DNA of 64,000 nucleotides from Doris montereyensis. Taxonomy: Eukaryota > Mollusca > Gastropoda > Nudibranchia > Dorididae. Positions 1-12,940 of this stretch are shown piece after piece. The translations under genes were made by a program, and so were the position numbers. The stretch's first letter is position 1; every line of letters begins with the position of its first letter. The stretch is taken from positions 80,748 to 144,747 of the forward strand of contig JAXRKP010001273.1 in the NCBI GenBank assembly GCA_037039925.1, given 5' to 3'. Below the pieces are notes generated by a model. The model was not told the origin of the DNA. It worked only from the letters and a program-made list of their open reading frames with translations, and did not search any database.

Positions 1-45
1 AGTAGAACCTACCAGTGCAACCCGCCATCCACCCACTCAAAACTA
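1..45 (+). repeat. SINE-like repeat A, 3' end cut by window edge
   Basis: The window opens inside a copy of repeat A. The run AGTAGAACCTACCAG followed by a C-rich tail matches the 3' end of about 20 other copies between here and 40 kb. The 5' part lies outside the window. Confidence 0.7.
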
Positions 46-414
46 CTGAGTGAATGATTCCTTTAACATTTCAACGACACTTAGCTAACTGGTGACTTTA
101 ATTGAAGGACAAAGATATAAAATTAGGATTATATTGGCAATACTGAATAGCAAGTGATACCATAACGACATAAAACTATAAAGGGAGGCTACTACAAGAG
201 TACAGAATGAAAGTGACTTTCAAAAGAGGCGATTCTGGAATACATATTTGTTTGTCTGTCTGCTGCTTTTTTTTATGAGCGCTGTGAGGTGTACACGAGG
301 AGTAAAGTGATACTGAAGGAAAAAGGTTCAGCCAGACAGACTCAGTCTTCTCCACTACTCCATGTTTGTTTTTGTTTTTTAAGTTCTAGTAAATACACAT
401 TGGATTGAAGCCTG

Positions 415-530
415 AACATGTCTAGAGTGAACATTTCTAAAGTAAACACATCCAGAATGAACATTTCTAGGGTGAACATTTCTAGGGTGAACATTTCTAG
501 AACGAATAATTCCAGAGAAACATCTCCAGG
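415..530. repeat. 15-bp tandem repeat, about 7 units
   Basis: Diverged 15-bp units built on GTGAACATTTCTAGG follow one another. Because 15 is divisible by 3, short repetitive open frames appear on the minus strand. They show no sign of being genes. Confidence 0.85.
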
Positions 531-1044
531 ACAAATCCTCAATTAAGCAGGATACACACATTCAACTAGTCTAGAAGCCTGGAAGTGTTAGTTCTGCGAA
601 ATGTGACATGGTAAGCACCAACTGTTAATCAATTATATTCTGGCATGCCTTGTTAAAACAAACAAAATATAATAAATAGCATACAAACATAAAAAGTAAA
701 GCAGGTATAATATACTCATTGATAAAGATTGTCGCAACACAAAGAAGAAAGAAAGGTATAAATGTTCAAGCATATTAATGTTATACTGCATGAGAATCGG
801 TGACTAGAATTATCACAGTCACCCCTGGCACGAGGTAGAAAAACATTGGCAGAGTCGTGTCAAACTGAAAGGACTGTAAACAATTTCACATTCTCAGATG
901 ATGAGCTTTCTTGCTGAGTACAACAACAATGACACGGAGGAGTATGGGGTGGAAAAGGGAGGGGGCAGGGGTGTGACTGTCCTAATTTTTAAATGCTTGA
1001 TTCAGTGGAATTCATTTACCTCCCCTCACCATACGCGACTGGTT

Positions 1045-1200
1045 TGCTAAGTTTCATTAAAACTCACCCCACCCACCATGTTATGTTGCGATCTCAAAGC
1101 CAATTAATAGGAAACAGATGAAAGAAAAGTAAAAAGAGGGGTAAGGAAAGAAAAGAAGTAGAACCTACCAGCAGTGCCCACCATCTACCCATTCACCACA
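1045..1200 (+). repeat. SINE-like repeat A
   Basis: A diverged full-length copy. It starts with a TTTCATTAAAACTCACCCC-like 5' end, has a weak GTTGCGATCTCA core, and ends in AAGTAGAACCTACCAGCAG followed by the C-rich tail. Confidence 0.75.
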
Positions 1201-1634
1201 TGCGATGCCTGAATCAACAGGAAACAGGAAGATGAAAGACTTGTGAAAAAGACGGAGGGCCTACCAACAAATGGGGACCCACCAGCTGCCCACAAGTTTT
1301 AAATGAAAATTTTGAAAATTGCAGTGACTCTCCCTTATAAATGACAGATAAAAATTCACGTCTAATAGAAATTCAGGTGTAACTAAATCACATGTGACAT
1401 ACAATATACAAGGCAAATGTTATGCAATGACACTGGTCAGGATGTGAATTGAAGCAAAAGTTATTGGATTGAAAATAGGAGATGAGTGAAAAGAGGACAA
1501 GAAAGAACAATACATGGACTGCAAAAGATATATGAGGATACAGGAATTACAAACAAAATGAAACATTCTCATCATCTTATCCATGCATTTGATTATCAAT
1601 GAAAGAAAACAACCCAATAACAACTTCCTATACA

Positions 1635-3830
1635 TTCAATCAATTAATCTACACAGTCAATCAATTAATCTACACAGTCAATCAATTAATCTACACAGTC
1701 AATCAATTAGTCTACACAGTCAATCAATTAATCTATCTACACAGTCAATCAATTAATCTACTACACAGTCAATCAATTAATCTACACAGTCAATCAATTA
1801 GTCTACACAGTCAATCAATTAGTCTACAGTCAATCAATCTATCTACACAGTCAATCAATTAGTCTACACAGTCAATCAATTAATTTACACAGTGAATCAA
1901 TTAGTTTACACAGTCAATCAATTAATCTACAGTCAATCAATTAGGTTACACAGTCAATCAATAAGTTCACAGTCAATCAATTAGTTTACACAGGCAGTCA
2001 ATAAGTTAACACAGTCAATCAATTAATATACACAGTCAATCAAATACTTTAGACAGTCAATCAATTAGTCTACACAGTCAATCAATTAGTTTACACAGTC
2101 AATCAATTAATCTACACAGTCAATCAATTAGTTTACACAGTCAATCAATTAGTCTACACAGTCAATCAATTAGTTTACACAGTCAATCAATTAGTCCACA
2201 CGGTCAATCAATTAATCTACACAGTCAATCAATTAATCTACACAGTCAATCAATTAGTTTACACAGTCAATCAATTAATCTACACAGTCAATCAATTAGT
2301 CTACACAGTCAATCAATTAGGTTACAGAGTCAATAAGTGCAGTCAATCAATTAGTTTACACAGGCAATCAATAAGTTAACACAGTCAATCAATTAATTTA
2401 CACAGTCAATCAATTAGATTACACAGTCAATCAATAAATTACAGTCAATCAATTAGTTTACAGTCAATCAATTAATTTACACAGTCAATTAATTAGTTTA
2501 CACTGTCAATCAATTAGTTTACACAGTAAATCAATTACTTTACACAGTCAATCAATTAGTTTACACAGTCAATCAATAAGTTAACACAGTCAATCAATTA
2601 ATTTACACAGTCAATCAATTAATTTACACAGTCAATCAATTAGTTTACACAGTCAATCAATAAATTACAGTCAATCAATTAGTTTACAGTCAATCAATTA
2701 ATTTACACAGTCAATTAATTAGTTTACACTGTCAATCAATTAGTTTACACAGTAAATCAATAAGTTTACACAGTCAATCAATTACTTTACACAGTCAATC
2801 AATTAGTTTACACAGTCAATCAATTAGTTGTCACAACCAAGCAATAAGTTTACACAGTCAATCAATTAGTTTACACAGTCAATCAATTAGTTTACTTATT
2901 AGTCTACACATTCAATCAATTAGTCTACACATTCAATCAATTAGTTTACACAGTCAATGAATTAGTCTACTATTCAATCAGCTATCCTACACATTCAATC
3001 AACAATCCTTCATTCAATTCACTATCCTAAACATTCAATCAATAATCCTTCATTCAATCAACTATCCTACACATTCAATCAATTAGTCTACTTATTCAAT
3101 CAATTAGTCTACACATTCAATCAATTAGTCTACATATTCAATCAATTAGTCTACACATTCAATCAGTTAGTCTACATATTTAACAACTATCCTACACATT
3201 CAATCAACTATCCCATACATTCAATCAACTATCCTACACATTCAATCAACTATCCTTCACATTCAATCAATTAGTCTACACATTCAATCAATTAGTCTAC
3301 ACATTCAATCAATTAGTCTACACCTTCAATCAATTAATTACACATTCAATCAATTAGTCTACACATTCAATCAATGATCCTACACATCCGGCCAACTATC
3401 CTACACATTCAGTCAATTAGTCTACAGTCAATCAATTAGTTTACAGTCAATCAATTAGTATACATTCAATCAATTAGTCTACAGTCAATCAATTAGTTTA
3501 CACTGCTCAATCAACTATTCTACGACTCAATCAGTTAGTCTATACATTCAATCAACCATTCTAGACATACAACTAATTAATCTCCACATTTAATCAATTA
3601 ATCTCTAATCTAAACACATTTATTCATACAATCAACTGTTCTACATATTCCATCAACTATTCTGAATATTTAATCAGCTAGTTAAAACATACAATCAACT
3701 TGGCTATGACACATTGAACTTTCTACATATTCAATTAATATCTCTGGCCACATTTAATTAAGTCTTCTACGCATTCAATCAACTAGTCTACACATTAAAT
3801 CAACTAGTCTACAAAACGAAACGATATAAT
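1635..3830. repeat. 21-bp satellite array, about 2.2 kb
   Basis: About 100 units share the core CAGTCAATCAATTA followed by a variable RTYTACA. The left part is regular with CACAGTCAATC. From about 2,900 the units switch to CACATTCAATC with ACTATCC variants and become irregular towards the right edge. The 21-bp period gives a seven-residue repetitive open frame near 1,600-1,860 that is a by-product of the array. Confidence 0.95.
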
Positions 3831-6110
3831 CAGATGTCCATGTTATATAAAAGCTATTTTACGTATATACCATAACATATGTTATATGTGTAGTATTCCA
3901 ATTGAAATGAAATTGGAAATAACAAACAAAAAAATAGCCAGGGAGTGAAGCTGTTAATTCTGATTTAAAGCATGAAAAACAAACAAAACTAAAAAACAAC
4001 AACAAATAAAACAAACCATAAACAACCTTAAATTAATACAATGATGCTAAGTATTGTAACAAAGCTGGAAAAAATCATACAATCATATCACAGCAACAAA
4101 TCAAGACCAGCATACATTGTAAGGAGACAAACACAGTCATGAGCAATACTGCCTGCTAATAGCAATAACATAGCAAGGTAGAGAGACTTATAGTGCAGGT
4201 TAAAATGTTAAGATATCACTTCATATAGCTCAAGGACTATTAACAAAGCACTAAAAACATGGCAGTGACTGAAATAGACGAATAAGAAAAATGTGGTGAG
4301 TTTCTCTCTAGTCATCTTATGAAGATAAAGCCTAAAGAAACACCACTAAGAGGAAGTAACAGGTTGCTATATGTGAAATTGTGTTTCTTTTCCTTTTCTT
4401 GAGTTCCTCTCCCTATTCTTTCTTCTGCTTTGTCTTCTTTTTTTCTTTCTTTGTTTCTTTTATTGTTTAAGACATAAACATTTGCTTTCCGTTCACTGAA
4501 AAACAGTCATCATCTCCTACCAATATTCAGTCAAACAATTTTCAAGTAATACCACTCTTATTCCATAAAAATTTAAAAAAAACAGATTGCATTCATAAAA
4601 TAATAAAAATACAATTGCCAAACTTTATAAAGAAAGACGACAAAACTAAAAGATCAATTAAAGTTAGTCTTATAGGAAGAATAAAAAAAACAAAATGAGA
4701 GAGACAGAGAGAGCAGGGGGGAGGGGACAGCCAGACAGAGAGAGAGAGAGAGAGACATACAAAGAGAGAGACAGGGAAACACATTTATCGTTGATGAAAC
4801 TGTCTCAATATGTAAGTCTGTATGCCGTGATTTTTCAGGAGAGGCAAATAGTGAAATAAATCATAGAATAGGGCTGCAAACAATATTTTATGCTTTTTGA
4901 TTACAATTTACTACTGAAGTCTTTGGAATGCAGTAAAGGGAAATGAGAATCCGCTGTGCACAAAAATAAACTTGTTAACTTTTTGAAAGACCTAATCAAA
5001 TATGTCTGCTCCTTGATTTAGAGAGTTAGGTTCATGGCGGGAAGAAAATGGAATCTTTGTTTTTAGATCCATGTGTGTAAAATGAAATTTTCTACTGGTT
5101 CAAACCCCCAATATTTATAAAGACACAAAAGAAGAAAATGTCATATCTCATATATCGTGGACTGACACGTTTAGACAGTTTCACCGACAATATGCAAATA
5201 AGAAATAAAGCTCAGTTCAGAGTTTACAAATTGATAAAAAAAACAGATCTTTTTGAGTGACTTAAGTTAAGTGACCAACAAAAAATACTCGTGATGAATA
5301 GAAATATCTTCAGAGTGGATAATGTAAAAGATATCGGAGAAATTAAATAAACAAAAGCATTAAAAGAGAACATTAACAAGAAAAGCTGAGGTTAGCAATT
5401 AAAGGTGAAAACATAGAGGGTATAGGTAGGGGGACAAAATTATTAATCTCAATTAATCAATTTAAAAACAGACACACATAAAAAAATTGTCTTCATCAAA
5501 AGTAGTTTTTGACCTTTGACATGATGAGTTGGGTGAGGCGGTAACATTTGTTGCTTTGATTTTAACAAATTACAAGAACAAGAGATAGGACGGATAATGG
5601 ACATAGTATATTAATGTGAGAGAAAAAAAACAGCAGCAATAACATGGAAACAACTTTCATACAGGAAAAACAATGTTTAGTTTCCTAAAAAAAAAACCCA
5701 AAAATGAAAAACCTTACATCAACTGAAGAATAGTGTCTCATAACACTAAACAAATGAAAAACAACAAAAATAAAACAAAAACCCAGTGGATGAAACAAGA
5801 ATCAAATTTATACACATACGGAGAAATGGGAGTATCTTGATCATAAAGTGACCATAACAGAAAATTAGTTTGGATGCAAATCATTGAAAAATAGCAAATT
5901 GTCACAACATTGAGAGTAAAGGTGCTGAAAACTTCCTTTCTGGTTTAGTGGTTGTGCAAGTTAATGACATTCATGGTAATCTCTGTAGACAGATTATAAA
6001 ACTGTCAATAAGCCACTCACAGTTACAGCGGGTTAATGCTAAGTCAAAGTTGTTCCTTTAATCTCAGAATACAACAGCTTTCTGTTTAAACCTCAAAAAT
6101 GATTTATGAA
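3831..6110. other. AT-rich DNA without a recognisable gene
   Basis: I see no convincing coding exon here. There are short A-runs, a T-rich tract near 4,390-4,460 and a short (GA)n stretch near 4,695-4,770. It probably lies 3' of the minus-strand gene. Confidence 0.5.
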
Positions 6111-6340
<230 letters not shown>

Positions 6341-7129
6341 TTACTTCCCCTGAGTATGGGATCATGAATTAACGATCCCTCCCCTCTTCCGTACACTAAA
6401 ACAGCCCATGATTTAGCATTCAGACATACTAGAAGAGTGTTAATGAAAGTAAAAAGATCACAAATTGGATTCTACACGAAGGAAAAGGTTGTCAGTAGGC
6501 ACCAGTGTCACAGTGAAAAAATCAACAATCACATCAGAAACAAAAAAGTGTAATGCTCCAGGCTACTGTTCCATAACTGTTTGATTCATCAGCAGCTATT
6601 GGCATTCTTTGCCCAATAACCCCCCCCCTCAATTTCCCCATACCAATACAAAAGAAAACAAACAAAAAAACCAAGAGAACCCATACAATGATATACAAAT
6701 CCAACAATTGAAGTAAAAAAGGGTTAAAATTGAAAATATAACTGACGTGGCATGAAGGAACAGCTTTCAGTCTGATTTACCCAACAATCCCAGATCCCAT
6801 GCTGGCAGATCCCATCCCATCCGCTGATCCCATCCCATCACGTCTGGCAACCTCTTTTTGCTCATCTCTCCCATCAAAACATCTACAAAAACCCAACCAA
6901 ATCTCACCCCAAAAAATTAGCAAAAGAAAAACAAGAGAAAAAAAACCCAATGGAAGGAAGTGTGCCTGCGACTTTCCAAGTATCGATCCTTTTTTTCTTT
7001 TTGTATTTGATTTGACACAAGGAGTAAACACAGACAATCTCGTTTCATTACTGCATAGCTAAAGCACCCCCACCCCCCTCCCCATCAGTAAAGTGGATTT
7101 TATGTATTACTTTGAAAATTATCCTCAGA

Positions 7130-7280
7130 GCAAAATGTTTCATTGAAATTTACCCCGTCCACCATATGCAGTGACTTTTCAGGGTGAAACTCAGAGGTAA
7201 ACAGCAAGACGAAAGATAACGGAAAAAGGAAAGACAAGAAGTGGGATCTACCAGCAGGACCCAAACCATCCACCCTCAAA
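7130..7280 (+). repeat. SINE-like repeat A
   Basis: A well-preserved copy. It has TTTCATTGAAATTTACCCC at the 5' end, then CCACCATATGCAGTGA, a purine-rich middle, AAGTGGGATCTACCAGCAG and a C-rich tail. Confidence 0.85.
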
Positions 7281-7386
7281 GCAGAAACCTACACAATCTC
7301 TACAAACAATGACATGTAGCGGATAAAACCTCCATGAAACAGCAGCCTGGAACACACACAAACACACACACAATTTGAGGATTTGA

Positions 7387-7388
<2 letters not shown>

Positions 7389-7465
<77 letters not shown>
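7389..7465. repeat. (GA)n microsatellite
   Basis: About 38 GA dinucleotides without interruption. Confidence 0.95.
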
Positions 7466-7467
<2 letters not shown>

Positions 7468-8491
7468 AATTTGAATATGAAATACTGAATTTCATTATGG
7501 TAGGAAAATAGCCACACCTTTGATTCAAAATTGGAATGCTTAGTCCGAATGCTGGCTTTTCCTAACACTAAGAAAAGAGATTTAGTTTGTGCATAAATGC
7601 ATGTCAGGATTGAGTGACTGAATTTGACGACTTTCCTTACTGAAACTTTTAAATACGGTTTAATTAATTGCATATTTCTCATTTTAAATACGGCTTAATT
7701 AATTGCATATTTCTAATTTCTATTTCTATCTTAGGTGGGAATTTCAAGAGCCTTTGGGCATATATATCGGGATACGGCAGTACCTGTCATGATTTTAATA
7801 TGTGATCAAATTACTAGATGACAGTCAATTTTACGAGAATCTGTTTTAGCAACAAAAGACTTTGACGAGAGTCAAAGGAAATATAATTTTTCTTCTCTGC
7901 AAAAATGAAATCATTCTTCAGCAGTTTGTTAATTTTGTTAATTCTAAAATAGGGACGTCGAAATTCAAAGTGGAAAGCAAAGAATTTTAAAAAAGACGCT
8001 TTACTAATAAATGGCAATTAAGTTATCAATTTTCATTTCAAGGATTTGTGAAATACACTTATTGATTTGAAATATTTTCATATGAATTATATGAAAAAAA
8101 AATGATAAGCAGCTTCTCCGTCTCTCTGTGCGTGTCTGTTTCTCAGAACAATGAACAAATTCAATATTTTTCCATAAATAAGATTACTTCACGAAAATAT
8201 TAACATTTCTCAGCAATTTGTAACTGATTGCATTTGAAAAAATACAACTGACTAAATCTTATAATGCTTTCATGTAATATGGAGAATATAGTCTATTACA
8301 ACATGAAGGGCTTGACAAAAAAAACTTTCTTTGTATCTGTAATAAAAAACTTTTACAAAATTATACGCAATTTAGAGGGTTTTTTTTAAATGGTGCAAAA
8401 CCCTAGCGCAGAAAACCTGTCGTTAAGGCTGACTGAAATTCCCACGTTTTCCCTCTCCAAGCTCCCTCGATATGAGTTCATGCATGCTTAA

Positions 8492-8876
8492 CTATGTCCA
8501 AAAAAAATATATATATAACCCAAAGAACTTAAAAGCACCTGAAGAACATTGCCACCACTTGGAATTGAGCAAATAAAGGCGAGGAAGGAAGGTGTTAGAA
8601 CTTATTTCCCCCAGACTTTTGGCAGCACCATAATCTTGGTCTCGATCATCAGCATTGAACCATCTCCCATTATCCTCGTCCTGGTTGAACCTGTTAGGTT
8701 GGACGTTGAGCTGGGGGATGCGTGCCAAATCATTACCGTCATTAAAATTGTTCTCATCACCCGTCAGTTTGTCGACGCCGACCCTCTTCTGGTCCGTGTC
8801 CTCGTCAGCATCGAAATCATCGCTTCCTGCTTCAGGAATTTGTCCACGCCGTCGTCCTGATAATACAGCTGTTGGT
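8492..8876 (-). CDS. Last identified exon: acidic C-terminal tail
   Basis: The acceptor at 8,877-8,878 follows CCACTCTGTTCAG. With phase 1 from the 13.5-kb exon the frame starts DQQLYYQDDGVDK. The clearly acidic frame further on (IPEAGSDDFDADEDTDQKR, then a long D/N-rich stretch to DRDQDYG) is displaced by one base. One extra A in the AAA at 8,839-8,841 would join them. The open frame then runs to a TAG at 8,492, but the last 45 residues are hydrophobic and unlike the rest. Splicing after DYG at a weak GTGCTG donor to an unseen final exon is an alternative. DYG also occurs near the C terminus of vertebrate GOLM2. Confidence 0.65.
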
Positions 8877-9067
8877 CTGAACAGAGTGGGGACATAGGGG
8901 GTTAGGTGAGAGGAGCGGCTAAGCTAGCCTTGGGCTAATGTAGAACACACAAAGTTCAAACCTCCAAAGTGAAACAAAAATTCATTCAGGCCCGCTAGTA
9001 GACACTCTTACAACCCCCCACCCCCCAACAACTAAAACAAAAACTAAACTCCAAAAGAAATCAGGTT

Positions 9068-9417
9068 TGTTTGTTACATTGCGATTCACTCCTTCCACTA
9101 TATGTGGTGATCTCAGGGTGAATTAAAAGGAACCACCAAGATAAAAAGATAAATAAAAGAGTGAAAGGGTCTTGGCTGACCAAAGGCTAAGGGAGTTAAT
9201 CCTGAATGAAAATCAAAACCTGCTGCCTTACAGGTTAAGGGAGTTAACCTTGATAGAAAATCCTAACCAAGGCCCGGTAGGGGGCCTCAAGGCGGCAGCC
9301 CCACCGCCATCTGGTGTACTGTGGGCTAATCACCTGTTTACCCAAAAACCAACTGATTTAGAGAGTGAAAGGAAAGAAGTAGGACCTACCAGTAGTGTCC
9401 ACCAACCGCCCACAATA
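9068..9417 (+). repeat. SINE-like repeat A, split by an insertion
   Basis: The left part (9,068-9,165) holds GTGATCTCAGGGTGAATT and the purine-rich middle. The right part (9,359-9,417) holds AAGTAGGACCTACCAG and the tail. The two halves join correctly once the inserted segment is removed. Confidence 0.8.
9166..9358. mobile_element. 190-bp insertion in repeat A with 11-bp target duplication
   Basis: The segment is flanked on both sides by AGAGTGAAAGG, consistent with a target-site duplication. Inside are two copies of TAAGGGAGTTAA about 55 bp apart and then a GC-richer block containing GGCCTCAAGGCGGCAGCC. It has no terminal inverted repeats and no poly-A. The plus-strand open frame across it runs on into repeat A sequence, so it is not a gene. 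The family is unknown; a 5' LINE fragment or another SINE type are options. Confidence 0.6.
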
Positions 9418-9434
9418 GATCAGGAAACGAGTCG

Positions 9435-9545
9435 TGCAATTTATCCTGTTCACCATACGCAGCGATCTCAACTGACCCTCAGGCAGGGTGAATTAAGAGC
9501 AAACAGCCAGATAAAAGATGTGTAAAAGAGTGAAAGAAGAGAAAG
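9435..9545 (+). repeat. SINE-like repeat A, 5' part
   Basis: Holds the TTCACCATACGCAGCGATCTC core with a short internal duplication, then AGGGTGAATTAAGAG and AAAGAGTGAAAGAAGAG. The 3' tail is absent. Confidence 0.7.
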
Positions 9546-9694
9546 ACGTATTATAGTCTTTGTGCTCTGTTGTGTGTGATCAAAGGAGGAGGTGCAACGT
9601 GTTTGAAAACGAAGCCAATCAATCAACCAAAGTTAGAGTCAACTGAAATACGTGTCAACTTTCAAAGTTGGAAAGGAAAAAAAAGAGAGGGAGT

Positions 9695-9835
9695 TTATTT
9701 TGTTCATTGAAGTTTACATCCGCTATCATATGCTATCTTAGGGTGAACAACAGAAAAACAGCAAGGTGACAGATAAGTGAAAGAGTGAAAGGAAAGAAGT
9801 AAGACCTATCAGCAGCCCCCTCCAATTGCCCTAAA
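9695..9835 (+). repeat. SINE-like repeat A
   Basis: Nearly complete copy with the ATCATATGCTATCTTAGGG variant core, AAGTAAGACCTATCAGCAG and C-rich tail. Confidence 0.75.
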
Positions 9836-10589
9836 AATCAAGGGGAGAAAGGTGTCTCCATTAATTTAAAGAAACTATCTTTAGACGGATTTAGGAATAA
9901 AACTAAAACAAAAAAACTAACAGAGAAAACACCAAAAATTTGAAAAGGAACACCTTCACACAAAAACAAACAAATAGACAAACAACAACTACAAAACAAA
10001 AATATTATAAAACCAAAGAAAAAGTAGGCACTCCCAAAATATATTGAAAAGAAATCCTGTTCATTAAAGAAACGCAAAAACAAAGGGAAAAACTCAATCA
10101 CTGCTACAACACCCCCTTCCCCGGACTGCATTCAAGGATGTGTTTATTTGTTTGTGTGCTTGGAATTTAGGTGTTGATTTAAGATGAAAGAAAGAAGAGA
10201 AAAATGAAAGGAAAGTAGCATAACCGACCAGTCGACAACTGTCTACCTTAAGAAGAATGTGTTCATCTTTCTAAGCAAGGACAAGTGAGAAGAAGAAAAA
10301 ATCTTGACAATGGAAAAGGTCAACAAAAAAAAAAGTAAAAAAAGCACAACTGCTGCAATAATCACAAGTAATAAATAAACAAAATTAAAATTTACTGTGA
10401 ACAAAATAGAGAAAACATAGGATATGAAAAACATACCAGTATATTGTTTATACATCATCAACTGGGAATGTACATTTAATTACGAGTATATTACATGGAA
10501 ATAAAACATTGCTGTCTAAGTTAATGAGTACGAACATACTTATAGAAAACTCTTACACAAAAAATAATCAGATTATAAATTTGCTTCAT

Positions 10590-10815
10590 CTTAATTTACC
10601 CTCCAATATGCATTGATCCCAGGGTGACTCATGAGGAAAGAGCAGGATGAAAGGCACACACGATATGGATATTTGGGTTGGTTTCATTGCAGGTAACCTC
10701 GTCCACCATGAGCAGTGATCCCACGGTACATTGAAAGGAAGCAACAAGATGAAAGGCATGTGAAAGAGTACAAAGGAAAGAAGTAGGACCTACCAGAAAC
10801 AGCTGTCAACAACCC
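10590..10815 (+). repeat. SINE-like repeat A, partial plus complete copy
   Basis: A 5' fragment (about 10,590-10,660) is followed by a complete copy starting near 10,680, with CCACCATGAGCAGTGATCC and AAGTAGGACCTACCAG. Confidence 0.75.
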
Positions 10816-11340
10816 AATGAAAGAAAAGATGTAGGATAGACCTACCAGAAACAGCTGTAAACAACCCAATGAAAGAAAAGATGTAGGATAGGACCCTACC
10901 AGAAACAGCTGTCAACAACCCAATGAAAGAAAAGATGTAGGATAGGACCTACCAGAAACAGCTGTCAACAACCCAATGAAAGAAAAGAGGGAAAGGAAAG
11001 AAGTAGGATCTACCAGAAAGAACTACCAACCACCCACTGAAAGAGTGAAAATAAAGGAGGATGAACCAGAAAGTAACAATAGGGCAAGCAACAATGCGCT
11101 GAAAGAATGAAAGGAAAGAAGGAGGATCTACCAATAGCTTCACCAACTACCCGCTGAAAGAATGAAAGAAAAAGGAGGATCTAAAAAATAGTGTCACCAA
11201 CCACCTGCTGAAAGAGTCAAAGGAAAGAAGGAGGATCTAAAAAATAGTGTCACCAACCACCTGCTCAAAGGAAAGAAAGGAAAGGCCACCAACCACCCCA
11301 GAGTCAAAGGAAAGAAGGGATCTGTCACCAACCACCCCAT
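10795..11340 (+). repeat. Tandem array made from the 3' half of repeat A
   Basis: About ten units repeat the 3' half of repeat A only: a GAAAGAAAAGA or GAAAGGAAAGA stretch, then TAGGACCTACCAG or GGAGGATCTA, then CAACCACC. The first units carry AAACAGCTGTCAACAACC and later ones CACCAACCACC. This looks like local tandem amplification of a single insertion. Confidence 0.8.
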
Positions 11341-12330
11341 GCATTAAAAAAAAAGTCAAAAGAGGAGACAAGTTTTGTCTACAGAGATTTGTATTCATCT
11401 TCATCATCAGCCTAGCTTCAGTTCTGGTGTAACTTTTAGAAAGAATGCTACTTTTGTGTTCCCATCTGAATTGCTGAATTAAAAAAATGCTTTCTACATC
11501 GTTTGACTTCTCTACATTCTAAACAATCTCATTCCTAAGAGTCAATCCTGCAGTGTCACTAATTCACCTCAAATTAAACCTTGTTTAGCAATTAGGTCAG
11601 CATTGATTATAGCCTCTCATTGCAAAAATGGAAAAAATTAAAAAATCAAAACATGGATAACAACATTCTCAAAAAATGCAATTACATTTTTGTTTAATGT
11701 CCTCTTAATGCCAGTAACAAAAGCAAATAAAGAAGACAGTAACATGTTATGGCCTTGAGATGTCCATGCTTTCAATAATTAAACAAAAATATGAAAACAT
11801 CCGTGCAAAATGTACCAATCTCAGATAATCCTCTGCCAATTGCTTATGAAGTAAGCACTACTGCAAGGGAGAAATATATACAAAATTTTAACAAAGGGTT
11901 CACCAAAGTCAGACAAATCGACATTTTAATTTTTTTTCAAATATCACCAAAAACACCACACTGAGAAATACACAAAGAATAGAATTTTTTTAAAAAGAAA
12001 TGTTTATACCTAATGATCAATACATTAACAACAAAGTTGCCTACAATGTTTATACGGCGAAAAAATATAACCCATCAACAACACCTTTCCTTTGACTTTA
12101 CATCCATGTTATAATGTGTATTTCCCCCGGTAACTCATGCAACCCTAACAGCTATAATTGTCAGCAGTATGACTTCTACTAACAGCAGCTCTAAAGGTAA
12201 TAATATCACAACATGGGATTTGCCACTCAGAAATAACCATTTGAACGAAATAAAACATGGCCTGTATTGAATGAAAGTAGAGCTGTTCCTTTATAAAAGT
12301 TAACTAAAATTAATCTCTGCACTTAGTGAT
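11341..12330. other. AT-rich intron-like DNA, no gene seen
   Basis: No splice-bounded coding frame on either strand and no recognised repeat. It lies between the two last exons of the minus-strand gene. Confidence 0.5.
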
Positions 12331-12334
12331 CTTT

Positions 12335-12560
12335 CTTTCTTTTTTTCTTTTTCAGTTCCCGTTCTACCTATGGGTTTAGGTGCCAGAAATGATCTTTCTC
12401 CAGGCTACCATGTCCTGACATTGTCTGTTTCCTTCTGTGAAGGTTAAATTTCTTTTTGCTTTAATGCCTCGTTTATATCATCTTTCCACTTTCTCCGAGA
12501 TCTGCCTTTGGTCTTTTACCTTTGGTTTTAGCATTGTATACTGATTTAGCTATTCTATTA
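12335..12560 (-). mobile_element. LINE 3'-end fossil (C-terminal tail of the pol frame)
   Basis: The minus strand reads AKTKGKRPKGRSRRKWKDDI and then EALKQKEI before stops. The string RPKGRxRRKWxDDI is the typical extreme C-terminus of many animal non-LTR retrotransposon polyproteins. Only this end is present, as expected for 5'-truncated insertions. The clade cannot be told from so short a piece. Confidence 0.6.
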
Positions 12561-12769
12561 TCATTCAGACTGTTAACATCCCCCAAACCATCTGAGTACA
12601 CTAACTGTTTTGTAAATTTTTAAAACAAGGTTAAAAACGATTCCTCAGCTGAGAGAACAAGATAGAGGAATCCTTTGCCTCAGGTTGAGTGAGTCAATAA
12701 CAGTTGAACACTACACAATACGTTCCAAGGCTACCTCACTAGTAACTGAGAAATAAAAACATCTTTTCT

Positions 12770-12940
12770 TTCCGACTTTGGTTGGTATGCAGAAACAGTT
12801 CATGGCGTGGCAATGACACAGAGGCTGTGAGTTCAATCCCCTGTGGTTGCTAATGCTTTTTTCCAAGTCTATTTCTTGTATTTGGCTGCGTCTTTGTTCC
12901 TATCTGGGCTTTAATATCATTATCGTTCATGATCGTCCCT
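12770..12940 (+). repeat. tRNA-derived SINE family C
   Basis: A B-box-like GTGAGTTCAATCCCC is followed by a body shared with two other copies, including TTCTTGTATTTGG, CTTTGTTCCTA and GGGCTTTAATATCAT. The A box is weak, so this is taken as a SINE rather than a tRNA gene. Confidence 0.6.

Noticed and set aside
1599..3830. Regular repeats considered as a CRISPR array
   Set aside because: Units are directly adjacent, 21 bp long, with no unique spacers, in a eukaryotic setting.
9172..9525. 117-codon plus-strand open frame
   Set aside because: It spans a transposon-like insert and parts of two repeat A copies, so it has no single origin and no recognisable domain.
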